Origin: Ganoderma boninense
Lineage: Eukaryota > Basidiomycota > Agaricomycetes > Polyporales > Polyporaceae
DNA length: 64,000 nucleotides
Direction of reading: 5' to 3'
Assembly (NCBI GenBank): GCA_002900995.3
Contig: PJEW03000017.1
Coordinates: forward strand, 1 to 64,000
Shown here: one piece after another, positions 34,991-47,604 of the stretch
Layout: every line of letters begins with the position of its first letter
Position numbering within the stretch: the stretch's first letter is position 1
Made by a program: the position numbers and the translations under genes
The notes under the pieces: model-generated
What the model was told of the DNA's origin: nothing
Databases searched by the model: none
The model's input: only the letters and a program-made list of their open reading frames with translations

Positions 34991-36109
34991 ACGGTGAGGA
35001 GTACCACAGCTCTCAGGCTCGACCTTCGGTAAGCGCAGCAATTCTCGATCGGGGGATCGAGCTCGCTAACCTGTCGCAGTTCCTCATCTGTGGCATGGGC
35101 TGCACCGGCCTGTCTTGCGTGTACCATCTCCCACGTCCTATTCAGACCGTAATCATTGTCGCAATCATCGTCGCGCATGTCGACCTACTTCGTGACCGCG
35201 CTTGCCCCTCCATCCCCGTGCACTACGACCCGTTCTTCGTGTCGACGTTTCTCTCACTCGCTTGCCAGCCCTCCAAAATATAGTCCGCTAGCCTCTCCTC
35301 CACGTTCTACCTCTCGACGACCTGGGCGGACCTCAAGATGTTCAGAATCAACAATGACGGTGCTCTGGGGCCGTAGCGCTTGGCCCCAGGAACTCACCAC
35401 GGCGATGGCTGTGTGCTAGCCTGCGGAGCCCCTACTGACGCTTGGCGTAGCCAACAAGGTGCGTTCATTCAAGTCTTGCGCCACGCTATGCTCTTCATGT
35501 GGGGTGCTCTCCCACACGTTCTAGCCCTCTCGAATATCGTCCTCATGCTATCTACCACCTCAGGGACCTCATTGCACGCTCCGACCCCACAATCCAAGAC
35601 CAGGGCATGGCGACCGACCTGTCAGTCGATGCAGTCGGCCAGGGCGACGTGCTAAAACACATGGACCCGCATGCGATCAACTGAGGCAGGTGCGTGTTCA
35701 ACGTTCAATTCCAGCTGACACTCGATCTCTCACCAGCCGCCTTGCACAATGCGGCTAACAATCTCCCCACTGGCAGTATCTGTGGTTCAAGGGGACCACG
35801 CAGCACATGTAAGTATTCGCAGACGATCCTGAGATTATGATTTGCACCGCCTAACATATAAACATATTCGGCATTTACAGAAATTTCAACTTCGATTTCT
35901 ATCGGCGGCACTAGACGCCGTCTTCCACCTTTCCATCTACGACGCTATGCATGTTGCAGAGACTTCCGAGCGCTCACCACATCCTCTCCTCGCAGCAAGT
36001 TCCACCATCTCTTTTCTTCTCCTGAGGCGATATAATCTTGGATAAGGATATCATCCACTTCAGCGTACATTCCTACACCCCTAAAGCCACCTCAAGTTAG
36101 TTCCGCGCG
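34991..36109. other. Region upstream of the BTB gene; possible 5' exons
   Basis: Short plus-strand frames (for example 35156-35655 and 35842-36045) could contain the missing BTB N-terminal exons, but no consistent splicing could be fixed. Otherwise nothing recognised. Confidence 0.4.
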
Positions 36110-36913
36110 ATGTATCCCCTGCCGCAGTGCATTGCCGACTCTCGTCCAGTGCTCAAGCCCGTGGATGCTACTCCGGATGTCGTCTACGTCGTTGAAGATT
36201 CACGGACCCTAGAAGGCCTCCTCCGCGTGATCTGCGGATTATCTATCCTCAATCTCGACCCTTACGATATTATTGAGCCCACCCTCCTTGCAGCCGAGAA
36301 ATATGACATGCCTGGCCCCATGTCAATAATCCACGCACTCATATCTACCCAGTCCTTGATGTCCAATTCCCTTCGCCTGTACGCCGCGACCTGCCGGTAC
36401 GGATGGCAGGATGAGGCGATTATGGCCTCCCGAGCGACCCTCATGCTCGACCCTCATTCGCTCGAGCACCGCACCACGTTACAAACACTTGGCTCTGACG
36501 CGCTGCTCAGCCTTTGATCCCTCCACCACACGGGCCGCGAGACCCACCCTGCGTAAGCGGCTTGACGACCCACCGTTCGTGAGCGACTCGGGCGACATGT
36601 CGTGCTCGAACTGCGGTTCGCTCGTCGACTACCATGCCTGGCGCCAGCTCAAGTACGTCATCGGATGAGCGGCCGCTCGGCGACACCGTCTGCAATGCGG
36701 GGCTGCTGGAGTGATCCGCCTCCCCGCGGCTGCTGGGAGGCAAAGTTTACCAACTGCCACAGGGTATTGTATGACAAGATGATGCGTGCCATCCGTGAAC
36801 GCATCGATCAACTCCCCACCACGAGTGAGCGAGTAAATGAGCATACACTTGTCCTTCGCGGGCGGATTGCTGGGATACGTGATGTCTCATTTACCGAGTC
36901 CGATATCGCCTAA
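36110..36913 (+). CDS. Fungal BTB/POZ-domain protein, probably partial or degenerate
   Basis: The open frame 36110-36517 (135 codons) matches the second half of the BTB fold as found in expanded Agaricomycete families. It reads VVYVVEDSRTLEGLLRVICG, then LDPYDIIEPTLLAAEKYDMP and LRLYAATCRYGWQDEAIMAS followed by RATLM. In a second frame, DDPPFVSDSGDMSCSNCGSL (about 36565-36630) resembles the C-terminal part of these proteins with a CXXC pair. In a third, AIRERIDQLPTTSERVNEHT reaches the stop at 36913. A short intron or frameshifts would be needed to join them. The start of the BTB fold (a DVVIRSSD-like strand) was not clearly found. BTB domains mediate protein dimerisation, often in Cullin-3 ligases or transcription factors. 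Whether this copy is functional is uncertain. Confidence 0.55.
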
Positions 36914-37261
36914 TATATTCCCATCCAATTCTCGACGCGCTCGCGCTGCCCGCTGAAAGAGGCATGCGCTCGCGGACGAACCCGAGCGGTGGTGTGCAGG
37001 GACAAGCTGGGGACACTCGCCGTGCGTGGCAAGCACAATCCGTGCGTCGTGCGGAACCTGCGCAGGAGTTAAACAAGTAGCGGTCGTGAAGATTTACACG
37101 GAGCAAATCAATTTGTGCATCTCTTGCACACAAGCTGGTGTGGAGACATGGCTTAGAGTAGTCTAAGTATTTGTCACATAGAGCACAGTATAATGTAGCA
37201 ATGCAGCACAGTAAGCAACGTGAATATCGATCTACATTCGGAGACCACATCTCCTTGTCGG

Positions 37262-38599
37262 TCAGTGAACTTGCAAGACATTGACTACAGAAACGAATAT
37301 GTTCCATGCGGTCGCAAGCGTGATTGGAGGTGAGCCGATGTCTACGTAAGCTCCATCTGCTTCTGCGCGGAAATCCGGCGTCACAAATTCGTATGCTTGC
37401 CGACGCCCCTCCTCCCCGCCAATTTGATCGCGAAGCTCCTTAACCAATTCTTGTCGCACATATACCCTGCAATCCCTAGCTGTGGGACGCAAATTAGTAG
37501 GACAAGTCCACATGTGGGTCGGTGATGTTCCCGAAGGAAGATCTTTGTGTTTTTGGCGCCGCACAGTGTGGTTGTTCCAGTAGTCCCTATATTCATCTAG
37601 GCGTTCCTGAACTAGAGGGGGCCAAAGCCAGTTGAATACGTTGCTGAAATATTATTAGGTCGCTGTGTAAAAGCCTGAAAGGAAGAATGTTACCCACACA
37701 TGCAGCGGGTCGTTAGGGTTGAATGTTGCGGCACCGCTAAGAATGACGTCGCGGATGTTGTGGCCCTCTCCCTGCCTCAACCAAGGCCAAAATCCTTCGA
37801 TCGGTGTATTATGCTTGCTCTGTACTTGAACCCACGGCTTGAACTCGCTTTCGGGTATGTCCGATGCCGCATCTCGTCTGTCAGATACAACACTGGGTTC
37901 AGGTACGGTGTACAATGGAAATGAAGGCACACACCTGAGTGCTTTCTGAAAGCCAATCATTGTCCCAGTCTCCGATCCTTTATCGCTCACTATTGTCATT
38001 GGAACGGCTACAAGAGCAATTGGTGAGCTTATAAAACAATAATAGACCGGAGGTCCAGGAACGTACCGTCATGTGTTTCCACGAAGTCGAGAAAAAGATG
38101 TGCACAGGTTGACGCAAGGCGCACGTTCGGCAAAACCGTCAAGAGGTGGACGTAGCCGCCCCAAAGATCTCTGTATGCATAAATAGGCAGAGAGACCGTG
38201 CCAAGACGAAGCGCCTGAGCAGACAGTTTCTCATGTCCGTCAATATGTACTTGGTGCATAGGGCCAATGCAGTCCAAGGGGACTCGAGGAATAGCTTCCC
38301 TGAATTTTCCTGGGAAGCGGAGATCAAACTCGTGGTCGAAATGATCGTGCAGGACAGTCCGAAGTGAATCACTAACACTCAATAAGAGTGGATACGACGG
38401 TAGGATTATGTTCTCCGGCTCACCGAGTTACGGAAATACCCTTATTGGCCAATCGTTGTCGCACTTGCCGTACGCCCCAACGGCCCTGAATGTCGCTCTC
38501 CTTGAGGTCTAGGACGGCTTGGCGGAGCATTGCAGGTTCTTCTCGGCGAGCTTGAACTCGAACGGAAGGGACACCAAGACGACTGCGCAACTTGTACAT
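37262..38599 (-). CDS. DDE integrase-core protein (fungal rva_4-like)
   Basis: Exons joined by short introns read as one protein. An HTH-like segment (MYKLRSRLGVPSVRVQARRE, KESDIQGRWGVRQVRQRLA) ends at 38424. After a 52-nt intron (38423-38372) the core begins. Acidic residues in the expected places are VHIDGHEKL, TIVSDKGSETGTM and TPIEGFWPWLRQGEG. They are followed by FNWLWPPLVQERLDEYRDYW and LPSGTSPTHMW, typical of this mushroom-specific family. Further introns split ETHD from AVPMTIVSD, KALR from RRDAASD, and DPLHV from NVFNWLW. The stop is at 37262. An upstream first exon probably exists, since 38599 is only the first in-frame methionine of a fragment. No LTRs or terminal repeats were seen nearby, and the gene has introns, so it may be a domesticated or stand-alone integrase. 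Family name from memory. Confidence 0.7.
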
Positions 38600-39755
38600 C
38601 GACCCGCGGCTACGCTTTTGTCAGTAACATCAACAATCCCGACAATCTGGGACATTCACCCTATCCGACAGCCTAGAGCCCGAAGTCTAGCCAACTGCTC
38701 GTCAACGGAAAGCCCTGCCCCGTCCTTCTCGCGGTTGAATTGCTTGAAAAGTCTGGTAAGGGTTACATCGTCGAGGGGGAGCACTGTTCGAAACGGTCGT
38801 TCTACTTTTCAATACGCCTGAAATTTGTATGCACATACCAAGTTTGCCGCCGTATTGGTTGTTTCCACTAGCGTTGACCATTGTTGTCGTGATGAAACTG
38901 GTGCTAGAGTAGACTCTCAGGCCCTGAGACTCAAGAGACGAACAGACGAAGTAAAGACATACACCTCAAAGATAGCACAATGGCAACAAGGGAAAGTGGC
39001 TATGAGATGAGATGACGGCGAAGGAAAAGTGGTTGTTTGATCTAACTTGAACTTTCGAGTCATCGGGGCTTCTCGAGTCCGGCCCGTCCCGAAGCACCCG
39101 AGGCATCCTCAATGGTCGTGCAACCCCTCCCTCCAAATTCAATCCACACCTGTCAATCGTAGTCCAATCCTCCCACTCTCTACGTCGTCGGCTTCAATAC
39201 GTTTACGCGTTAAAGTGAGCCATATTGGACTCCAACTGATTGCGGATATCACATATCCCCACCCCACGCATCGGGAGGCGACAATACCAAGCTCTCTGAT
39301 AACCCTCAAGCCCAACGTCTCCTTGACTCACTCCACGGCGAAAGACTCAACGTTCTCTATCTAAGGTGCACTTCTACATGCTTCATTATGGACTTGTGGA
39401 TGGCATTAATGATGTTGGTCCCAGGACATGCGAATGCAACAGCTTAGCCTCTTCACTGAACGAGTTCTGAGCGCTGTAAAGTGACTAATCTCAAGCGGTC
39501 GTAATGTTGACCGCTGTGGACGTGGGTAAGCTTTGAGATCGGCCTATTTTAATGAGGGAATATTCATCACAAAGTCGTGTGGATGTCCAAGCAGGGAAGT
39601 TCCGGATACTCCCTCAATTGCAGAGAATTCCCCCTCGTCGAAATTGGTGCTGTTGGCCACTGCGAATGCCTAAGCGTTCCCCGCGCACTGCAACCCTATT
39701 ACTGTCTGGTTTCCGTTCATCCTGACAACTTTGCAGAAGTCCTACAAGAGCGGGC
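38600..39755. other. No gene recognised
   Basis: Short frames. It may include the 5' exon of the integrase gene on the minus strand and an unread 5' end of the STE11 remnant on the plus strand. Confidence 0.4.
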
Positions 39756-42247
39756 TTGTTCCTTGAGAGAGCACGAGTAGCTTTGTCGCCAGTATGTCGA
39801 GCCGATCACTCGCGAGCTCAAGCTGACACATACTCTACGCGTAGTTTCGGAAAATGGACATGTCCTGTGCGAAGGCGAGGTCACCCATGTCGCGAATGCC
39901 TGGCCAAGTCGCTACCTCCTAGTCGACCGCCCGTACGCAACGCGAGCCGCGCAGCGACGGACCTCACACACGCGAGGAGCAGTTCGTACTCGTTATCGAC
40001 GCCAACCAACGAGAAGCTGCTGCCAAGACCAGGCGTGCGCAACCCGCATCCATTCGCGGTCTCGCAGCTGCAAGCACATGGCCTCTCGCCAATCGCGGAG
40101 TCGTTCATGTCACAACGGAGCAACAACTCGACAACATACCCTTCACCGCCGACATATCGAGGGCTCACCGCGGTCGTCCGCCCTGGGACGCCATCACACA
40201 ATCCCTCGTTGGACGATTTTCGCAGAAAGTTGATAAAGTTCACGCTCCCAGATGAGGGCAAATCGGCGACCTGAAACGTCGCAGACTGCAATGGCGGTGT
40301 CGAGGTGCTGATAAAAGCGCTTAAGAAATTTAACAAGCTCGGCGCCGATGGTTCAGAGTCTATCTCGTCCGAGGACGGGAGCCTCTCAATCGACGGATGG
40401 GGCGCGTTCTTGGACTGGGGCCAGGGCGATACGACGCGTACGTGTTTCGGAAGCCTTGAAATAGGCCTCAAGAACTCAATTTGTTATCTAACGCACGCCT
40501 TTCTGGTACCACAGGAGGCCCGCTGAGCGAGCCGGAACTGAAGATGATCATGCTTGCACCTCCAGACGACCCAGCGCGCGAGCACGGCCTCTTTTTGCAC
40601 AAGGTTGCACGCGTAGCGTGTGGACATTTGTCTCTAACGCCGACGCTCCATGTATCAGGTTCGGACGACGAGGACCCCCTTGACAAAGCCCTTGCTGCGG
40701 AGCCCCCGGTGTACACCAAGGCAATGAAGCGAGCAAGCTCGGTCAGCATCCTGAGCGGCTTAGGCGTGAAGATCCCCGAGAAGAGCCCGAAGGCTTCGGA
40801 GGGGGCGGGCCCAAGTCAAGAGGGGCCGCCGTCCCCAACGTGCGCGGTAGACTCAGCGAGTCCAACGAAGAGCTTCCTGAAGGGCCCGTCGAAATTGCGC
40901 ATTTTCTTTGGGCAGCGCCCGCCCAGCGAGCTCATCACGAACCACCTCCAGGAATACTTCCCATTCACGGAGAAGCGCGTGCTCGAGCGGACACGGAGAC
41001 AGAGCATCATGCGGCAGAGCGGCGTACCTGGAAGGCGGGACAGCATCATCTCGTTCAACTTGAACCTGCCGTCACAGAGCCGCTTCAGCGTCGCAGCGTA
41101 CGACATCTACATGCGCAAGGATGTCGACGGCATCGTCTGCGTCGGCTCCTTTGCCGACCACATCGGTGGATAGGGTATCGCCCGAGCCGTCACTGCGCAG
41201 TGAGGGGACCACCCTGCACGACCCATCCCGTGTGTCGCTATCGACAGACGACGGGCACTCGATCGACCTCTCGAATGCGACCACGCCCAAGCCGCCGCAG
41301 GCTAGCATGTCGACGTTAAGCCCGCACCTTCTGCCGCCCGTGGCATTCCCGTCCGAGTCCCTGTCCGAGTCCCTGTCCGAGTCCCTGTCCGAGTCCCTGA
41401 ACCTAACCGACAGCCAGAGCACGAGCTCCGTGCGCTCGTCGCGACGCATGTCGACGGCTTCGAAACGTATGAGCTACATAACTGAACTCAGGAGCAAGCG
41501 AGACCGCTCGGATACAGCGAGCCTCACGACAGTGGACGAGATCACGGCTGAGGTCGAGAGCCGGCAGGAGACTGCGGCCAAGTCGGGAGACTCGGACGAG
41601 TGGACGAAGGTCGACGTGCCGGACGACAGGCAGAGCATCAAGGGCGACGATGAGGAGGACGAGAAGGAAGAGGACGAAGAGGACGATGGCGACGGGTACG
41701 ACGAAGATGAGGAAGAGCAAGGTGAGGATGGCACTCTGACGGATGAGGATGAGGGCACTGGACAACGCATTGAGTCTAAGGGTAAGTCTCGCCATCAGTG
41801 CGGCAGGGGGTTGTCAGACCAAGTGGTCGATCTAACTTGCATGGCGACTGTACAGGCGAGAAGACAATCAAGTGGATCAAAGGGGCCCTCATCGGCGCTG
41901 GCTCGTTTGGGAAGGTGTATCTTGGAATGGACGCCGCCGGCCTGCTCATGGCGGTGAAGCAAGTCGAGTTGTCTACTGGCTCGGCACCGAACCAGGAGCG
42001 GAAGAAGTCCACGCTCAGCGCGCTTGAGCGCGAGAACGAACTTTTGCGTGATTTGCACCACGAAAACATCGTGCAATACCATTGTGGGTGCCTTCCAGTT
42101 CAGCTGAATGCTCATCCCGCTGACGGTATTTAAGCTTCCTGCATCGACGACGATCATCTGAATGTCTTCTTGGAGTACGTTCCTGGCGGCTCTGTCACTT
42201 CTATTCTGCGCAATTACGGCGCGTTCGAGGAGCCTGCCGGTACTTAA
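39756..42247 (+). pseudogene. STE11-type MAPKKK, broken and truncated in the kinase domain
   Basis: STE11 MAPKKKs drive pheromone and stress MAP-kinase cascades. The blocks read in order. First is the RA-like region (FRRKLIKFTLPDEGKSAT, then VADCNGGVEVLIKALKKFNK). After an intron (about 40439-40516) come GGPLSEPELKMIMLAPPDDP and KRASSVSILSGLGVK, then a serine-rich and acidic linker. The kinase N-lobe follows (IKGALIGAGSFGKVYLGMD, LLMAVKQVEL with the ATP lysine, LEREN with the C-helix glutamate, HENIVQY). After an intron (donor about 42084) comes [20 protein letters not shown]. The chain stops at 42247 after FEEPAGT. No HRD or DFG motif can be read downstream, so no active kinase is possible. 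There is an in-frame TGA at 40272-40274, and a frame change near 41100 separates FSVAAYDIYM from MSTASSASAP. The SAM domain was not found. Confidence 0.72.
41357..41404 (+). repeat. 12-bp tandem repeat in the STE11 remnant
   Basis: Four tandem copies of the 12-bp unit TCCGAGTCCCTG in the serine-rich linker, giving repeated SESL residues when translated. Confidence 0.75.
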
Positions 42248-44994
42248 TGCCCCTCCAACCCTGTAGGCAACGTCACGGAGCCGTCTACAGGGTGGATTGG
42301 AGGAGTTGGCATGGGATGATGGTATGCCACCAAGCGGCGTACACGCAGTAATGTGCTAGTGTCTGATCTTGTATCGTCTTAATCCTACGACAAATATTAT
42401 CTGTTATGTGCATTTCTCTGTTTACAGCGCGGGCACACAAAACTTCAGGTGAACTACATGGAGCTACATAAGTTCACGGTGGCCTATAACGCGGTATATC
42501 GGGGACTTGTGTCTCTGCGCCTACGCACGCTCCAGAGATCCACGTATGTGGTTTTCTTCCTGAACGGGACCACCGGGTGATACGCCGCGAGGATGATTGC
42601 ACATGTCCACAGCCCCACCGCCCGCCTCACAATCCGAACGAGAACTACTCATTTCCTTGAGCTGAATCAACTCCGCAGTTCCAGTACGAGTGCAAGGCGC
42701 ATGAACGAGCAAGCCTATCTACAGACTCGGACGCGAGGTTGTCGACCTGGAGCTGGCCATCGCATAGATGGGCACAAGATGAGCACCGAGCCGCAGTCAT
42801 GCAGAGCGAGCCAGGACTGCACAGTGCTGTGCACTGACGCGACTGGATGTTGGATGATGGCAGCCTCCACCGCATCGTGAGGGGTACTGATTGGATGCAT
42901 GCTCGTATTCAGGGCCTGGGAGTGAGGGAGAAGAAATTAATTATTGAAAACCGTCCATACACTGCACTGGCATGGTAGCTACCGCCGGACTGCAGAGCCG
43001 CCGAACGTCTAGCTCCTGGACAGAGGCGAGTCTGGGGATCGGGATAGTTGACATTCATACAAACCTACACGAGCTGACAGATGGTGCCCCGAAAACGTCG
43101 AGAGGCATTGCAGCCAATGGCCCGACCACGACGCATGTTTAGCTCAGCCGTTAAGCGACCAGCGTGTTATACTGTGCGCACTGCTGTGTAGGGACTACAA
43201 CGGTGTTCATAAACGACAGGCCATAAAGGCCACCTTCCCCGCCACATGTGATGCCCGTTGTGCTGTGCTACACCGGATGGACTTCAGCATCGACCGTGCC
43301 TGACCGAGATGTATGACCCCAGCGGCCGACGACGCGCGCCTCTCCCCTCTTTGTTAAACGAACACCCTCACCACAGAACGAAATCAAGCCGCGAGCGGGA
43401 ACCTAAGGCTTACCTGGATGACTACGGGCACCTCTTAGTCCGTGCGGAATGTGAAGCCGCCAACGGATGCAATCGGACGTTGCTGGCCTTTTCTGGGCTC
43501 GCGTTCGAATGGTAGTAATTTCCTACGGGTGCTGTGTCGTAAGGGACGTTATGCTGCCGTCTGAAAAATTGGGTTATAATCAGCAGAGGGTCGGATTTGC
43601 GCTTAGGTTGCGTGAGCAGTTGCGGCACACACCTTAACACGAGGATACCGTTCCTGACCGGAACTGGAGGTCGCTTGGTACAGGGATTGCCAGCTGGCAG
43701 TAAAGCAAGTTGCGTGCTAGAGCTGGCCGTGTGGAGTTGTGAAGAGGAGAGTATTCGGACGATGGGTGGGAACGAGTGGTGCGAAGAAATGCAAGAGAGA
43801 GACAGAGAGACAGAGAGACAGAGAGACAGAGAGACAGAGAGACAGAGAGACAGAGAGACAGAGAGACAGAGAGACAGCAAGTATACGAGCTCCATCAGCG
43901 TAGCACGGTAACACTCGCAGCAAGGACTGCGCGATGCGAGCGGATTCGAGAGCGGACCCGAAAGCACCCGAAAGCACTTGGCACACTTCCTTAGCTGAGG
44001 GGCAACTCCGGACCGGCCCGCCACCAACCCATGGCGAAGCTGGGCCGTGGAGCCGTGCGCGCTTATATTACAGTGCTGTGCCTGACTTTGCTTGATGTAT
44101 TGAATGGAATGGAACAGAATTTTAGAAGATTCCAGAAAACCAGCGCGTCCAGCCAGTCCGGTGTGGCTTTAATGCGTTCAGTAGTGGTAAGTCCAGATGT
44201 GGACTGGACGGATGCCTGACGACTGCCAGAGCAGGAGAATCTCAACCCAGAGCCTCCGTACTTCAAAATGACGAGGACGTCCTAGGGGGACGATTGAGCA
44301 TGTGCGGAGGACCCGTTGGAAGGACGACATGAGGTCGAGAAGAATGGCGAGATTTCCGGAAGGTTGAGAAGCATGAAAGGGACCTTCCATCCCGGGCAGC
44401 TACATGTGTTAAAAGCCGCGGAAGCGAGCACCCGTCTGCGGACAGACTCGCCGACGGAAATTTGCTCGGAGGGAGCACGGCAGGCGCGATCAGCATTGGA
44501 GCCTCGAAGAGTCAATTCTGGAACTGTGCAGTGTATGTGAACGATTACCACCAGGCCATCGTTGGACGTTGGATGCTGAACTGAAGGCTTTCGGTGCGAT
44601 TGGCCCCCCACGCGTTGCGGTTCTGATTCCTATATTTGGCCCGCGGTCGCCGCGGTCCCGGATAGGCTCGAGATGCGAAAGGGGGGCGCCCACTCTGGAA
44701 TCGCCAGTCTCGCTCCAGTAGGTGCTGCAAAGGTGCTCGTAGGAGGCCCGTTTCGAGCTCATTTCATGGGCAATGCCTCAGATATGCCCACGACATCGCG
44801 GATTGATAATCTTCACGAGCTGCACGCGAGTTCGGTTCAGAACACACAACATTAGGTAATGAACGGGAAGCATGAGCTGGAGCAAGGAAAGTAGCGGCAC
44901 AACTGCCTTTCGAAGACGGGTCCGGCCACGCTTCTTCTTTTCCACTAGGCTGGTTCTTTGGGGGACCATAGCCTCAATTAAAGTCGGTCTCATC
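42248..44994. other. No gene recognised
   Basis: The catalytic half expected for the STE11 kinase was looked for here and not found. Frames are short on both strands. One long frame at 43422-44027 is created by an AGAGACAG microsatellite. Confidence 0.5.
43793..43877. repeat. AGAGACAG microsatellite
   Basis: About ten uninterrupted 8-bp units. Produces ERQRDRET-like frames on one strand and LSVSLSLC-like frames on the other, which should not be taken as genes. Confidence 0.9.
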
Positions 44995-47604
44995 ATGGAT
45001 GGAGACCCCTCCACGTCCGCACACCCATCGTCGAGAGGTATGCAGCCGCCGCCGCCAGGACGCCAATACTCCGCTTCTAACTCGATGCAGCGTCTGGATC
45101 CAGGGGTCATGACGTTCAATCATCGACCGCCGACTGGATTTCTCATTCAATACCCCCCCGAGTCTCAGTCCGCCCATCAGCTCTCCCGCTCTTACATTCA
45201 TCCCTACTTCGACCCAGCTATCCCTTCCCGCCAAATGATACATTCGCTGTTTGTGACCGCGAAAACGCACGAGCGTGCTTTTGCAGCCATCCACTCTCTC
45301 AAGGCCGATGAGTCCGACTTCGCTGAAATCGGTGAAGCTATTATGCCTCTACAGCCCGGGAACTACGAAAGCCTCCCGCCTTTCTACGCTCAGGTCGGCA
45401 GGAAGACCGTTCACATGTACGTTACGTCGTCGCTCTGTCTATAATTCGCTGCATTGCTTAATTACCTCATAGCGTGCAAGGAACAGTCGTCCGATGGTTC
45501 GAACAGTGGAGATATCAGGTTCAAGGCATAGAGAGCACTTTTCCGGGCCCTTGCAGCCCGAAGGGGCTCCAAGATTTGAAGGACGCCGCATGTGAGCATC
45601 TTTTGTGTACCACAATAGTCGTGTATTCATTCTCCAAAGATATCCAGACCTCAGTACCCTTTGTGGTGCCCTTCGAAGGGTGGACGGAACACGTCCCAGA
45701 TTGGAAGGATAACGCTTTGTACCATATCGGCAACTACCACCAGTCGTGGGGCTACATTCCTATGCCAGATGGCACGATAATTTGGACGAATGCCAGTGTC
45801 GCTGGCGAAGAATTCGATGGACCCGACTTGAGAGAGGAGCTTGTCGTAGTTTCCTCCCCGCCTTCCGGTGCCGTCGCCCCATCATCTTCCGGCCACTCGC
45901 CACAGTCACCCTTCGGTAATACACCGTCTACAGCTTCTGCCACCTCCCAAAATGCGACGCAGCAAAGTATCCTGCGGCACGGCTCGGACGTGCCGTACGT
46001 GATGCTTCCTCCTCGGTTTTCGAAGCGGCAATCATCCCATCCAACCGCATTGCGCGACTTGCTTCCCGGACCTCAGTATTTCCCACCCACGATCATCCCA
46101 GCACTCTCGTCAACACCCGTTCGCTCGACCACATCCATTCCTTCTTCGTTCATCGGGACTAGCCACTCCAACCGTCTAATGACCATCCCTGTGCCTTCCG
46201 TCCTTCCGGTTGCGCTACAGGATCCCGTCCTTCCGGTCTCGCGACCGGGTCCTGTCCTTCCTGTTGACGGACAGGATCCCGTCTCTCCTCAGCAAGCTCC
46301 CTTCTACGGGTACGGGTACGTGCGTAGCCCCTGATCAGAAAGGTGCATTGGCTCAGTCGGGCTTGTCGTTAATCAGACAGATGCCCGAATCGACAATAGC
46401 ATACGAGAACAAGATGCGAATGCTCAAACTCGAGATTGAGCTGCAGGATAAGATAAACAAAGGGATAGAACGGAAGGCTTGGTTCCAGAGTCAGGGTGCT
46501 CGTAACCTCTATCCGGGCAATCACTCGACGTCCTCTTCGTCGATGGGTCCACAATATCAACATCGTTTGTCTTCATCGCGTTACAACCCATCCGTGGCTC
46601 TTCGCCTGCAAAATTCCGGCTCCTCCCTCGGTTCGATGAACTTGGATCGCCTTTTCGTGGAGCCCTCGGACAACCCCGCGGCCGTGGGTGGCAGTCAGGT
46701 CCTGTTCGCAGACGCACAGAACGAGCATGTACACACCAGCAACACACAGGGCGGGAGCCTCAGCGACACGCACGGACCCGATGATTACATCTACGGCCAG
46801 CGGCACGCCGGTCAGTCTATCGGCGCTGGTGTTCAGGCCAACGATGCGCACGCGTATGGCCAGGACGATGGATCCCACGCGTATAGTCAAGTCGCAGGCA
46901 CCGCATACGAGCGCGCCCCCGGCGTTTCGGACCAGGAGGTCAGCCTGTACGGCCAGCCACACGCCGGTCAGTCTATCGGCGCTGGTGTCCAGGCCAACGA
47001 TGCGCACGCGTATGGCCAGGACGACGGATCCCACGCGTATAGTCAAGTCGCAGGCACCGCATACGAGCGCGCCCCCGGCGTTTCGGACCAGGAGGTCAGC
47101 CTGTACGGCCAGCGGCACGCCGGTCAGTCTATCGGCGCTGGTGTTCAGGCCAACGATGCGCACGCGTATGGCCAGGACGATGGATCCCACGCGTATAGTC
47201 AAGTCGCAGGCACCGCATACGAGCGCGCCCCCGGCGTTTCGGACCAGGAGGTCAGCCTGTACGGCCAGCCACACACCGGTCAGTCTATCGGCGCTGGTGT
47301 CCAGGCCAACGATGCGCACGCGTATGGCCAGGACGACGGATCCCACGCGTATAGTCAAGTCGCAGGCACCGCATACGAGCACGCCCCCGGCGTTTCGGAC
47401 CAGGAGGTCAGCCTGTACGGCCATGCGCCTGCCGGTCAGTCCATCGGTCCTGAAGCCCTGGTCAATCGCGCGCAGTGTGACGGTCAAGACGGTGATTATG
47501 GCCATGTCACCGGCGCGCATGTTACCCTCCACGGCAGGTGCGCCAGCACCGGGTACACCACGATGGACGGCAATGACGGTGGTATGGACGAGAACGCTGA
47601 ATGA
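44995..47604 (+). CDS. Hypothetical protein with four 52-residue tandem repeats
   Basis: Exons 44995-45416, 45473-46315 and 46377-47604 join through GT-AG introns of 56 and 61 nt to give about 830 residues. The N-terminal 250 residues look globular (HSLFVTAKTHERAFAAIHSL, VVRWFEQWRYQVQGIE, WKDNALYHIGNYHQSWGYIP). A serine/proline-rich linker follows, containing PVLPV-type repeats near residue 400. After the second intron a short charged helix (ENKMRMLKLEIELQDKINKG) leads to four tandem 52-residue units (46792-47415), a partial fifth and an acidic C-terminus. Each unit contains HAYGQDDGSHAYSQVAGTAY. No domain is recognised and no signal peptide is evident. Both intron joins keep the frame and restore sensible sequence, so the gene is well supported, but its function is unknown. 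Confidence 0.7.
46792..47415 (+). repeat. 156-bp coding tandem repeat, four copies
   Basis: Four 156-bp units (52 codons). Units 1 and 3 share GQRHAG and the same silent variants; units 2 and 4 share GQPH. The array therefore looks like two copies of a 312-bp dimer. Confidence 0.9.

Noticed and set aside
42248..42480. Possible continuation of the STE11 kinase after a GTACTT donor at 42234
   Set aside because: No HRD, DFG or APE motif appears in any frame of the following sequence.
43422..44027. 201-codon frame with LSVSLSLCLS repeats
   Set aside because: It is a translation of the AGAGACAG microsatellite.
46573..47532. Long antisense and +1 frames over the 52-residue repeats
   Set aside because: A repeat unit whose length is a multiple of three keeps shadow frames open. 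The plus-strand frame joined to upstream exons is the real one.
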